A stretch of DNA of 8,567 bases from Candidatus Culexmicrobium profundum (GCA_025061245.1 JANZKD010000071.1:1-8567), one strand, 5' to 3'. Positions 1 to 6,516 are shown, counted from the stretch's first letter. Numbers and translations are program-made. The notes: generated by a model from the letters alone, not told the origin.

Positions 1-1
1 T

Positions 2-679
2 ACAATCTCAAAAGAAAGCAATACTTCCACCAATTTTTTTGGCATAACAGGCTCAATCCTGATTAAAATACATAACCCAAATTTTTCAGATATCGACATC
101 ACAATATATGGCCTGCAAAATTCATTAAGAGTAAAGGAAGCTTTAAAGAAGTTATTGACAGAACATAGGGAATTCAGAAGGCTAAACAAAGAAGAAATAG
201 AAAAACATGCAAAAAACATATCAAGAATACATGACTTATCCTTTAAAGAAACATTAAAACTCATAAATGAAAGATGGAACATTGGAAAATTCAAAGAAAC
301 ATTTTTCTCAATACACCCAGTTAAATTGGAAGAAGAAGTAAAAGAAAAGCATGAAGACAAGACATACAAACCAAAGGGAATAATTAAAATAAAATGCAAA
401 GTTATAGACTCGACACAAGCATTATTCTATCCATGCAAATACCTAGTCAACGAAGTAAAGATAATAGAAGGACCAAAAGTAAATACAATAAGAGAAGTTG
501 TGAGCTATGAAGGAATTTTCTGCGACATTGCTAAGCCAACTGAAGAAATCATTGTAAAAGGGAAACTAGAAGAAGTCTACAACAAAAAGAAAAATGAAAA
601 ATACCATAGAGTACAAGTCGGCTCCTTTGAAGCAAAAGGCAAAAATTACATTAAACCAGTGAGATGGTTTAAAAATTAA
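2..679 (+). CDS. Predicted nucleotidyltransferase (Pol beta-like fold), 5' end missing
   Basis: The reading frame is open from the first bases to the TAA at 677-679 (225 residues visible), so the gene starts before the window. The TTG at 155 lies inside the conserved part and is not a credible start. Near the visible N-terminus is FGITGS (about 40-57), followed 12 residues later by DID (89-97). This G-S...D-x-D pattern is the nucleotide- and metal-binding signature of the DNA polymerase beta-type nucleotidyltransferase fold. It resembles archaeal stand-alone predicted nucleotidyltransferases of unknown substrate. A charged helical region follows, then a C-terminal portion of about 100 residues that looks beta-rich (roughly from KPKGIIKIKC to the end) and may bind the substrate. 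The third catalytic carboxylate is not obvious. The fold is fairly secure; the substrate is unknown. Confidence 0.72.
   Translation, partial: TISKESNTSTNFFGITGSILIKIHNPNFSDIDITIYGLQNSLRVKEALKKLLTEHREFRRLNKEEIEKHAKNISRIHDLSFKETLKLINERWNIGKFKETFFSIHPVKLEEEVKEKHEDKTYKPKGIIKIKCKVIDSTQALFYPCKYLVNEVKIIEGPKVNTIREVVSYEGIFCDIAKPTEEIIVKGKLEEVYNKKKNEKYHRVQVGSFEAKGKNYIKPVRWFKN
667..679 (+). promoter_or_regulatory. Possible TATA box for the ATP-grasp gene
   Basis: The run TTTAAAAATTAA overlaps the end of the nucleotidyltransferase gene. It would place transcription start near 699, about 22 bases before the ATG at 721. No clear Shine-Dalgarno sequence lies before that ATG. The region is A/T-rich, so this match is weak. 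Confidence 0.3.
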
Positions 680-720
680 CCGGAACATTAAAACGTAAAG
701 CAAATAGAAATCTACTTGAA

Positions 721-1599
721 ATGATAATTGGAATACTAACTAGAAGACCTAAATCATGGTATTCAATTCAACTTAAAGAAGCAATAGAAAATAAAGGCCA
801 CAAAGCTCAATTTTTCACACTTTCAAGGATGATTGCACGTATAGGTTATAAACCATACATTGAGCAATATGGAGTAGATCTTCTAAGAACAATTTCTGCA
901 CTCATAGTGAGGCCGATAGGAAGAGGAACACTTGATCAATGCATATTTAGGCTGGATATTCTCCACAAATTAGCTGAGGAAGGATTACCGGTCATCAATA
1001 ACCCGAAAGCCATTGAAAGATGTTTAGATAAGTATCAAACACTAATGCTTTTAGAGAAGATGGGTTTACCAGTACCTAAAACAGCAGTTACGGAGAATAT
1101 TGAAGAAGCAATGAAAGCATTCTATGAATTAGGGGAAGACGTAGTAGTTAAACCATTATTTGGGGCAAGGGGCATTGGAATTGTAAGAGTTAACGATCCA
1201 GATATTGCAATTAGAGTTTTCAGAACAATTAATCTTCTTGGCGAGGTAATTTATATCCAAGAATTCATATCGCATGGAACAAGGGACATAAGAGCATTTG
1301 TAATTGGAAATAAAGTTGTAGCTTCCATGTATAGAGAGGCAAATTCATGGAAGACTAATGTAGCGCAAGGGGCAAAACCAACACCACTAAAAATATCAGG
1401 AAAATTGGAGGAACTAGCCGTAAAAGCTGCAAAAATAACTGGATGTGAAATTGCAGGAGTAGATATTCTAGAGGGACCCGATGGATACTATATAACTGAA
1501 ATTAATAGTCAACCAGGATGGCAAGGTCTTCAAACAGTAACACAATTCAATATTGCAGAGAAAATAATTGAGTATATCATAAAAAAGATAAGAAGATAA
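721..1599 (+). CDS. RimK-family alpha-L-glutamate ligase (MptN/CofF-like ATP-grasp)
   Basis: This 292-residue protein is a complete ATP-grasp ligase, which joins an amino acid, usually L-glutamate, to a carboxylate through an acyl-phosphate. The N-terminal pre-grasp domain carries RPIGRGTLDQ (64-73) and NNPKAIERCLDKYQT (93-107). Both closely resemble the archaeal ligases MptN (tetrahydromethanopterin) and CofF (coenzyme F420). ATP-grasp features follow: VVVKPLFGARGIG (141-153, Lys144 for ATP), IQEFI (179-183), RDIRAF (188-193), the WKTNVAQGA loop (210-218), and metal ligands Asp248, Glu260 and Asn262 in EINSQPGWQGLQ. Length is normal. The ATG at 721 fits the family start MxIGIL. The gene converges on the ACD alpha gene, with 5 bases between stops. 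No methanogenesis or F420 gene is visible here, so the substrate (pterin, F420, a carrier protein or a ribosomal protein) is open. Family assignment is strong. Confidence 0.85.
   Translation: MIIGILTRRPKSWYSIQLKEAIENKGHKAQFFTLSRMIARIGYKPYIEQYGVDLLRTISALIVRPIGRGTLDQCIFRLDILHKLAEEGLPVINNPKAIERCLDKYQTLMLLEKMGLPVPKTAVTENIEEAMKAFYELGEDVVVKPLFGARGIGIVRVNDPDIAIRVFRTINLLGEVIYIQEFISHGTRDIRAFVIGNKVVASMYREANSWKTNVAQGAKPTPLKISGKLEELAVKAAKITGCEIAGVDILEGPDGYYITEINSQPGWQGLQTVTQFNIAEKIIEYIIKKIRR
1581..1586 (-). terminator. Possible T-run terminator of the ACD alpha gene
   Basis: On the minus strand a run of six T follows the TGA stop at 1605-1607 after about 18 bases. Archaeal RNA polymerase often terminates at such T-runs without a hairpin. 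The run lies inside the last codons of the convergent ligase gene. It is suggestive only, since A-runs are common in these genes. Confidence 0.25.
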
Positions 1600-1604
1600 T
1601 TGAG

Positions 1605-2981
1605 TCACTTTTTAACTATACCAGCATATCTTGCCCATCGATAATATGCACCTAAAGCAGCAGCAGCTCTATCTGGAGAAGGATAAGCTGGAACACCGAG
1701 ATCATTTAAAAGCTTTAAACCCTCATAGCACTCTACTCCACCAATAAAACTAACCACCAATGGTTTAGGAGCTCTAGCTTCAATGAAACTTCTAGCTATA
1801 GAACGCGCAATCATACCGGGGTCACTTATGGCAGTATGACAATAAAGAACTAGTATTGCCCCAACTCTGGAATCTTCCAGTGCAACTTTAACTGAATCAC
1901 CATATGCTTCCTCAGTAGCTTCACCTGTTAAATCAACTGGATTTCTCGTACTTCCAAAAGGAGGCATATACTCTCTAAACTTTGCAGCAAGATCTTCAGG
2001 TAAATCCATGAGATTTAAATTATATTCAGCACATGCATCAGCAGCTATAACTCCAGCTCCACCACCATTAGTTATCACTACAACGTTCTCATTTAATGGT
2101 GGAGGTTGACTAACCATTGTTCTAGCCCAGTCAAATGCCTCTTGAATTGACTTAGCTCTCAATACTCCAACCTGTCTAAATGCAGCACTGTAAATTTCAT
2201 CAGAACCAGCTAGAGAACCAGTATGCGAAGCAGCAGCCAATGCACCCCGCTCAGATCTCCCAGCTTTTAGTACAATTATAGGTTTAACCTTTGAAACTTC
2301 CCTAGCAACTTCAATGAACCTTTTACCATTCTTTAATCCTTCCATATAAATTAAAATGACCCTTGAATTTTTATCATTCATAAAGAATTCAAGTAAATCT
2401 GAATCTTCAATATCAGCTTTATTTCCAACACTAACAACTGAAGACAACCCAATTCGCTCTAAGAAAGTCCAACCCATTAAGGCTATTCCTAAAGCACCAC
2501 TCTGAGAAATAAAGGCAATATAACCTTTCAGAACTTTCATAGGACCAAAGGTAGCATTTAATTTTGAAGGAGTATATAGCACACCAAAAACATTAGGCCC
2601 AAGTATTCTCATGCCATACTTCCTTGCAATTTCAACTAACTTATGTTCAGCTTCAACATTTCCAACCTCTGAAAAGCCTGAGCTAATTATCACAACAACT
2701 TTAACGCCCTTTAAACCACAATCATTTAAAACCTTTGGAACGATTCTCGCTGGAACAGAAATTACTGCCAAGTCAACTTCATCGGGTATATCTAAAACAT
2801 TAGGATAAACTTTTAAGCCCATTATCTCAGTAGCATTCGGATTAACTGGGTAGATTTTACCCTCAAATCCAAAGCCAATAATATTCCTTAAAATTTCATA
2901 TCCAATTTTACCAGGAGTACGAGAAGCCCCAATAATAGCTACTGAACGAGGATAAAATAGATATTTAAGATTACTACTCAT
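1605..2981 (-). CDS. Acetyl-CoA synthetase (ADP-forming), alpha subunit
   Basis: ADP-forming acyl-CoA synthetase converts acyl-CoA, ADP and phosphate to acid, CoA and ATP. It is the main substrate-level phosphorylation step of many acid-producing archaea. This is the alpha part (458 residues). It has an N-terminal CoA-binding Rossmann domain (PRSVAIIGAS, 11-20; PGKIGYEI, 23-30), a first succinyl-CoA-ligase-like domain with SQSGALG (159-165), and the phosphorylated histidine in ASHTGSLAGSDE (His253). The C-terminal domain contains the NGGGAG and NPVDLTG motifs. The length matches separate alpha subunits, and the ATP-grasp beta subunit is neither fused nor nearby. The frame also opens at GTG 3008 and ATG 2999. 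ATG 2981 is preferred because MSSNLKYLFYPRSVAIIGAS then aligns with the usual family start. The acyl substrate cannot be read from sequence. Being in the minus orientation between two plus genes, it appears to be transcribed alone. Confidence 0.9.
   Translation of the reverse strand: MSSNLKYLFYPRSVAIIGASRTPGKIGYEILRNIIGFGFEGKIYPVNPNATEIMGLKVYPNVLDIPDEVDLAVISVPARIVPKVLNDCGLKGVKVVVIISSGFSEVGNVEAEHKLVEIARKYGMRILGPNVFGVLYTPSKLNATFGPMKVLKGYIAFISQSGALGIALMGWTFLERIGLSSVVSVGNKADIEDSDLLEFFMNDKNSRVILIYMEGLKNGKRFIEVAREVSKVKPIIVLKAGRSERGALAAASHTGSLAGSDEIYSAAFRQVGVLRAKSIQEAFDWARTMVSQPPPLNENVVVITNGGGAGVIAADACAEYNLNLMDLPEDLAAKFREYMPPFGSTRNPVDLTGEATEEAYGDSVKVALEDSRVGAILVLYCHTAISDPGMIARSIARSFIEARAPKPLVVSFIGGVECYEGLKLLNDLGVPAYPSPDRAAAALGAYYRWARYAGIVKK
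1609..1613 (+). terminator. Possible T-run terminator of the ATP-grasp gene
   Basis: Five T lie 10 bases after the TAA stop of the plus-strand ligase, within the end of the convergent gene. Together with the T-run on the other strand this would make a compact bidirectional terminator. It is short and could be chance. Confidence 0.22.
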
Positions 2982-3008
2982 ACGAGAACTCAAGAACATC
3001 AACTCCAC

Positions 3009-3050
3009 TAGTCAAGCTATAAATAAAATAGAAAAATAAATATTTTATCT
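3009..3050 (-). promoter_or_regulatory. Promoter region of the ACD alpha gene
   Basis: Read on the minus strand, this region has two TATA-like segments: ATTTATAG (3024-3017) and AAATATTTAT (about 3047-3037). The first would place transcription start near 2995, leaving a leader of about 14 bases before ATG 2981. The second would suit the upstream GTG 3008 or ATG 2999. It also contains an A/T-only 8-base inverted repeat, ATAAAATA (3023-3030) and TATTTTAT (3041-3048), with a 10-base spacer. Which box is used cannot be decided by reading. Confidence 0.45.
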
Positions 3051-3072
3051 TTTTCTAAATCTTTAACCCTTT

Positions 3073-3086
3073 TTTACATATGTAAA
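3073..3086. promoter_or_regulatory. 14-base perfect palindrome TTTACATATGTAAA, possible operator
   Basis: The sequence equals its own reverse complement. It sits near the middle of the intergenic region between the divergent ACD alpha and guaA genes, about 50 bases upstream of the guaA TATA box. A symmetric site of this size suits a dimeric helix-turn-helix regulator. No second copy is visible in the window, and the regulator is unknown. Confidence 0.35.
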
Positions 3087-3136
3087 TAGATATTTCTCTG
3101 AAAAGAAAATGAGAAACAGAAATTAAATAGCAAAAT

Positions 3137-3148
3137 TCTATATATAAG
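3137..3148 (+). promoter_or_regulatory. TATA box of guaA
   Basis: TCTATATATAAG is the best TATA-like match in the window. Its centre near 3143 predicts transcription start near 3169, giving a leader of about 16 bases. A GATGTGA segment (3174-3180), one base off GAGGTGA, lies 4 bases before the ATG and can serve as ribosome binding site. Confidence 0.6.
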
Positions 3149-3184
3149 ACGATTAGATTAAACTTCAAGCAAAGATGTGAAAAA

Positions 3185-4744
3185 ATGTCGATTGATAAAG
3201 TGGCAGTAATAGATTTCGGCTCCCAATATACACATCTAATAGCTCGAAGAATAAGAGAATTAAGAGTTTACAGTGAAGTTGTTCCATACAATGTAAACAT
3301 AGAAGAAATAGAAAAAATCAGACCCAAAGCTCTAATATTATCGGGAGGACCAAGAAGCGTTTATGAAAAAAGTTCACCAAAAATAAAAAAGGAAATTCTA
3401 GACTGGGCAATTAAAGAAAACATCCCTATACTAGGAATATGCTATGGACATCAATTAATAGTACATATGTTAGGAGGAAAGGTAGAAAGAGGAGAAGAAG
3501 GAGAATATGGAATTAGCATCTTGAAAGTCTTAAGAGAAGACATCATATTCCATGGAGCAGCCACAGAGCAAAAAGTATGGATGTCACATAAAGACCAAGT
3601 AGTAGAACTCCCCCCAGAATTCATAGTACTCGCATCTACGCAATATACACCAATAGCTGCCTATAAGTCAAATGAAAAGCAAATCTATGGGCTGCAATTC
3701 CACCCAGAAGTTAAACATACAAAGTATGGGATGAAGATTCTAAGAAACTTCCTATACAAAGTATGTAAATGTAAACCAACATGGAAATTATCAGATTTCA
3801 TTGAGAGAAAAATTAGAGAAATCCGTAAAATCGTTGGAAATGGAAATGTAATAATGGCAGCAAGCGGTGGAGTTGACTCAACAACAGCAGCATATATAAT
3901 AAGTAAAGCAGTTGGTGAAAGACTACACCTTGTATATGTAAATACAGGATTAATGCGTGAAAATGAAGACGAAGAAGTAATGGAGACTTTTAGAAAATTA
4001 GGATTCAAAAACGTACATTACATTAACGCGAAAGACATCTTTCTCGAGAGATTAAAAGGCGTTGTAGACCCTGAAAAGAAAAGACAGATTATTGCAAAAA
4101 CATTTATCGAAATATTTGAAAATAAAGCTAAAGAATTAGAGAAAAAATATGGTAGAATTGAATTTCTAGGTCAAGGAACAATATATCCAGACAGAATTGA
4201 AAGTGGTCAAGCAAGCCCAGTAGCCGATAGAATAAAAAGCCATCACAATGTAGTCCTTCCCAAGGGTATGAAATTGAGACTGATAGAGCCTATCGCAGAC
4301 TTATACAAAGATGAAGTGAGAAGACTTGCATTAGAAATGGGGTTGCCAAGAAATCTTGTAAAAAGACATCCATTTCCAGGCCCAGGATTAGCTATAAGAA
4401 TAATTGGAGAAGTAACAGAAGACAAGTTAAGGATCCTGAGAAAAGCAGATAAAATAGTTGAAGAAGAAATGAAAAGAAGCGGATGGTACTGGAAGGTTTG
4501 GCAAGCCTTTCCAGTTTTACTCTCAATAAAAACAGTAGGCGTAATGGGAGATCAAAGAGCATACGAGTATGCAATAGCATTAAGAGTAGTTTATAGTGAA
4601 GATGGAATGACTGCAGATTTCGTTAAAATTCCATGGAAACTATTAGAAAAAATAGCCAGTAGAATAGTAAATGAAGTGGAAAGAGTAAACAGAGTATTAT
4701 ATGACGTTACAAACAAGCCGCCAGCAACAATAGAATTTGAATAA
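3185..4744 (+). CDS. guaA: GMP synthase (glutamine-hydrolysing), fused form
   Basis: The enzyme aminates XMP to GMP using glutamine and ATP, the last step of guanine nucleotide synthesis in the cytosol. All domains lie in one 519-residue chain. The class I glutamine amidotransferase domain (about 1-195) has the nucleophile in GICYGHQ (Cys86) and His173/Glu175 in LQFHPEV. The ATP-pyrophosphatase domain has the PP-loop SGGVDS (227-232), YPDRIESG, HHNVVLP and RHPFPGPGLAIR. The C-terminal dimerisation domain ends in PPATIEFE, where most family members end in PPGTIEWE. Many archaea, especially euryarchaea, carry the two halves as separate genes, so the fused form is informative about lineage. Start, length and all catalytic residues look normal. 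It has its own promoter, and the 47-base gap to the rhomboid gene holds another TATA-like segment. Confidence 0.96.
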   Translation: MSIDKVAVIDFGSQYTHLIARRIRELRVYSEVVPYNVNIEEIEKIRPKALILSGGPRSVYEKSSPKIKKEILDWAIKENIPILGICYGHQLIVHMLGGKVERGEEGEYGISILKVLREDIIFHGAATEQKVWMSHKDQVVELPPEFIVLASTQYTPIAAYKSNEKQIYGLQFHPEVKHTKYGMKILRNFLYKVCKCKPTWKLSDFIERKIREIRKIVGNGNVIMAASGGVDSTTAAYIISKAVGERLHLVYVNTGLMRENEDEEVMETFRKLGFKNVHYINAKDIFLERLKGVVDPEKKRQIIAKTFIEIFENKAKELEKKYGRIEFLGQGTIYPDRIESGQASPVADRIKSHHNVVLPKGMKLRLIEPIADLYKDEVRRLALEMGLPRNLVKRHPFPGPGLAIRIIGEVTEDKLRILRKADKIVEEEMKRSGWYWKVWQAFPVLLSIKTVGVMGDQRAYEYAIALRVVYSEDGMTADFVKIPWKLLEKIASRIVNEVERVNRVLYDVTNKPPATIEFE

Positions 4745-4751
4745 TAAAATA

Positions 4752-4763
4752 TTTTAAATAAAA
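4752..4763 (+). promoter_or_regulatory. Possible TATA box of the rhomboid gene
   Basis: TTTTAAATAAAA lies just after the guaA stop and would start transcription near 4783, only about 9 bases before ATG 4792. A weak GTGGTAAG ribosome site lies at 4782-4789. Read-through from guaA is equally possible. Confidence 0.35.
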
Positions 4764-4791
4764 TAACCATGCTAAATTGAAGTGGTAAGAT

Positions 4792-5556
4792 ATGATTCCT
4801 ACAGATGCAGCACCAGCGAGAAAGACGCCAATAATAACATGGACAATACTATCAATAAATGTCGTCATATTCTTTTACCTAATATTTAAAGGAGGCAGAG
4901 CTCTCGAAATAGCTACACTAAAGTATGGGATGATTCCAAAATACATATTAAAAGGAAGAAGACTATACACAATAATTACTTCAATGTTTCTGCATGGAGA
5001 CTTCTTCCATCTACTTGGAAACATGATATATCTCCACGTATTTGGAAGCAGTGTTGAATCAAGAATGGGAAGAATTAAATTCTTAACGTTCTACCTATTA
5101 AGCGGTATACTTGCATCCACTGCACATATAATAATTCAAGTATTCTTTGCTCAACCAATAATAATATATGGGCCATACTATGCTCCAATCAAAATAATAA
5201 ATCCATTAGAAATTCCATGCATTGGTGCAAGCGGCGCGATCTCAGGAATTCTAGGTGCCTATCTATTAATGTTTCCATTTTCCAAAGTGAGTATAATGAC
5301 TTATACTTTATTCGGTCTTCCAATAGTAATATCACTTCCAGCAATAGTTTTCATAGGATTCTGGTTCCTATACCAATTATACATGGGATTCCTCAGCCTG
5401 GTAGCACCATTCATATACTATGCAGGAGTTGCATTCTGGGCTCACATTGGAGGATTTATCGGAGGAATCATTTTATGCTTAATATTTGGTAGAAAGGCTA
5501 AGAAAAGAAAAATATACCATGTAGGTAGAAGATGGTATGAAGTTCCAGTACGCTAA
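4792..5556 (+). CDS. Rhomboid-family intramembrane serine protease
   Basis: Rhomboids cut transmembrane segments of other proteins inside the membrane. This 254-residue, strongly hydrophobic protein has six or seven likely membrane spans, starting at about residue 17. The catalytic serine is in GASGAISG (Ser147). The histidine is in AHIGGFIGG (His218). HGDFFHLLGNMIYL supplies the oxyanion-side His73 and Asn77, and the ESRMGR loop follows at 89-94. The active-site set is therefore complete. The N-terminus is short and cytosolic (IPTDAAPARKTP), and the C-terminus is basic (GRKAKKRK). Two regions look longer than in a minimal rhomboid: the loop before the serine (about 120-143, many Pro, Tyr and Ile), and the Ser-to-His distance of 71 residues, against 53 in E. 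coli GlpG. The stop codon overlaps the thyX stop on the other strand. Substrates are unknown. Confidence 0.9.
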   Translation: MIPTDAAPARKTPIITWTILSINVVIFFYLIFKGGRALEIATLKYGMIPKYILKGRRLYTIITSMFLHGDFFHLLGNMIYLHVFGSSVESRMGRIKFLTFYLLSGILASTAHIIIQVFFAQPIIIYGPYYAPIKIINPLEIPCIGASGAISGILGAYLLMFPFSKVSIMTYTLFGLPIVISLPAIVFIGFWFLYQLYMGFLSLVAPFIYYAGVAFWAHIGGFIGGIILCLIFGRKAKKRKIYHVGRRWYEVPVR

Positions 5557-6170
5557 GACTCCAAATACTTCTTAAATTCCTCAAATATAGTTGGTGCGAC
5601 CTTAAAAACCTCTTTCAACATTAACTTAGCCATTTCCCGAATCTCCCATTGTGCATCTCTAGCTAATCTCAAATTGAAGAAATGTAAAAGCTCTCTGGCA
5701 TTCATTGTAACTACAATAGAGGTCTCCACTGCTTGAGGAATAATATATCTAGCATCCTCCCTTGGAACACCCATCTTAACTAATTTAACATATCCTCTCC
5801 TAGCATACCCAACAATTTCTTCAAATATCTTCCTAGCCTCAGCATTTGAAGCGATTGAAGGAGGAATAATAAAATCAGCATTTTTTAAGTCAACAACCCT
5901 ATGACTCTGTTGACTGTAAGAAGCAATTCTATGCCTAACCAATTGATGCGAAGTTACACGTGAAATACCTTCAATGAGAAAAGTGAATGATGCATGCTCA
6001 ATAGGACTTAGATGACCCATTTTAATGCAAAGTCTAATTAAACGCTTAATATCCTCATCGGTCAACTCCTTATAAATTACATCTGCACCCTTACTACTTC
6101 TACACTGCCTTATAGCAGCAGCTACAACCCTCTCAGGATTAGGTGTATATGACAGCAATGTAATCCTCAA
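5553..6170 (-). CDS. thyX: Flavin-dependent thymidylate synthase ThyX
   Basis: ThyX methylates dUMP to dTMP using methylene-folate (or an archaeal pterin equivalent) as carbon donor and FAD-bound hydride. The signature RHRX7S is intact as RHRIASYSQQS (Arg79-Ser89). GHLSPIEHASFTF (52-64) supplies the conserved histidines, and NLRLARDAQWEIR (166-178) matches the dUMP-binding C-terminal motif. The frame is open up to an ATG at 6212, but the TTG at 6170 is a better start. It gives MRITLLSYTPNPE, the normal family beginning, and has a GGTGA ribosome site (6180-6176) 5 bases before it. The extra 14 residues of the longer version have no family counterpart. From TTG the protein is 205 residues, close to usual length. 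It is divergent from the ferredoxin gene and convergent with the rhomboid gene, so probably transcribed alone. Confidence 0.94.
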   Translation of the reverse strand: MRITLLSYTPNPERVVAAAIRQCRSSKGADVIYKELTDEDIKRLIRLCIKMGHLSPIEHASFTFLIEGISRVTSHQLVRHRIASYSQQSHRVVDLKNADFIIPPSIASNAEARKIFEEIVGYARRGYVKLVKMGVPREDARYIIPQAVETSIVVTMNARELLHFFNLRLARDAQWEIREMAKLMLKEVFKVAPTIFEEFKKYLES

Positions 6171-6220
6171 ACAAGTCACCAAAAATATGTGTTTATTAGG
6201 AAAACTTAACATTAACGAAA
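6171..6220. promoter_or_regulatory. Divergent thyX-ferredoxin intergenic region
   Basis: With thyX starting at 6170, a 50-base spacer remains between the divergent genes and must hold both promoters. On the plus strand, AAAAATATG (6181-6189) and TTTATTAG (6192-6199) are TATA-like. The second would give a leaderless transcript at the ATG 6221, which agrees with the lack of a ribosome site there. On the minus strand only the GGTGA ribosome site at 6180-6176 is clear. Confidence 0.4.
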
Positions 6221-6466
6221 ATGATGACCATGATTAAAGTCAAAATAGACAAAACAACATGTCTAGGTTGCGGTGGATGTATAATCATATGCCCAGAAGT
6301 ATTTGAATATTCAAAAGAAATTAAAGCCCAAATCAAAGAAGAATTCCGAGAGAAAATTAAGGAAGCAAACATTGGAATAATAACTGATGCTAAACTTATC
6401 AAACAAATTAAAACAATAGAGTCATTATGCCCAACACACTCTATTAGAATTGAAAAGTCGACATAA
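6221..6466 (+). CDS. Small single-cluster [4Fe-4S] ferredoxin
   Basis: This 81-residue soluble electron carrier has the cluster motif CLGCGGC (Cys14, 17, 20) followed by CPEVFE (Cys24). The distal ligand is Cys70 in CPTHSI near the C-terminus. This is the layout of monocluster ferredoxins such as those of Thermotoga and Pyrococcus, where three N-terminal cysteines and the distal one hold the cluster. In those proteins the cysteine equivalent to Cys24 can form a disulfide with a mid-chain cysteine, and no such partner exists here. The middle section is highly charged. ATG codons at 6221, 6224 and 6230 are all possible; MIKVKIDKTTC from 6230 matches the common family start best. No Shine-Dalgarno sequence is visible. 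It lies 57 bases before thiC on the same strand. Its partner is not shown by sequence; supply of electrons to ThiC is a reasonable guess. Confidence 0.9.
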   Translation: MMTMIKVKIDKTTCLGCGGCIIICPEVFEYSKEIKAQIKEEFREKIKEANIGIITDAKLIKQIKTIESLCPTHSIRIEKST

Positions 6467-6472
6467 AGTAAA

Positions 6473-6516
6473 GTAATATATTCTAATTTATGTAATTCAA
6501 CTAGTAAAAGGGAGGG
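6473..6516 (+). promoter_or_regulatory. thiC promoter and ribosome binding site
   Basis: GTAATATATTC (6473-6483) is a good TATA box that predicts transcription start near 6505. The GGAGGG at 6511-6516 is the strongest ribosome site in the window and stands 7 bases before the GTG at 6524, which fixes the start. The predicted leader of about 20 bases is far too short to hold a TPP riboswitch. Confidence 0.55.

Noticed and set aside
2982..3008. Nine extra N-terminal residues for ACD alpha from GTG 3008
   Set aside because: Family members start at the position of ATG 2981; the extra residues have no counterpart, although the longer form cannot be excluded.
3093..3108. Small hairpin TTTCT-CTGAAA-AGAAA in the intergenic region
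   Set aside because: A five-pair A/T-rich stem is expected by chance here and has no position that suits a terminator or attenuator.
5217..5492. Second plus-strand open frame inside the rhomboid gene
   Set aside because: It overlaps the catalytic Ser/His region in another frame, has a serine/asparagine-rich composition and no ribosome site.
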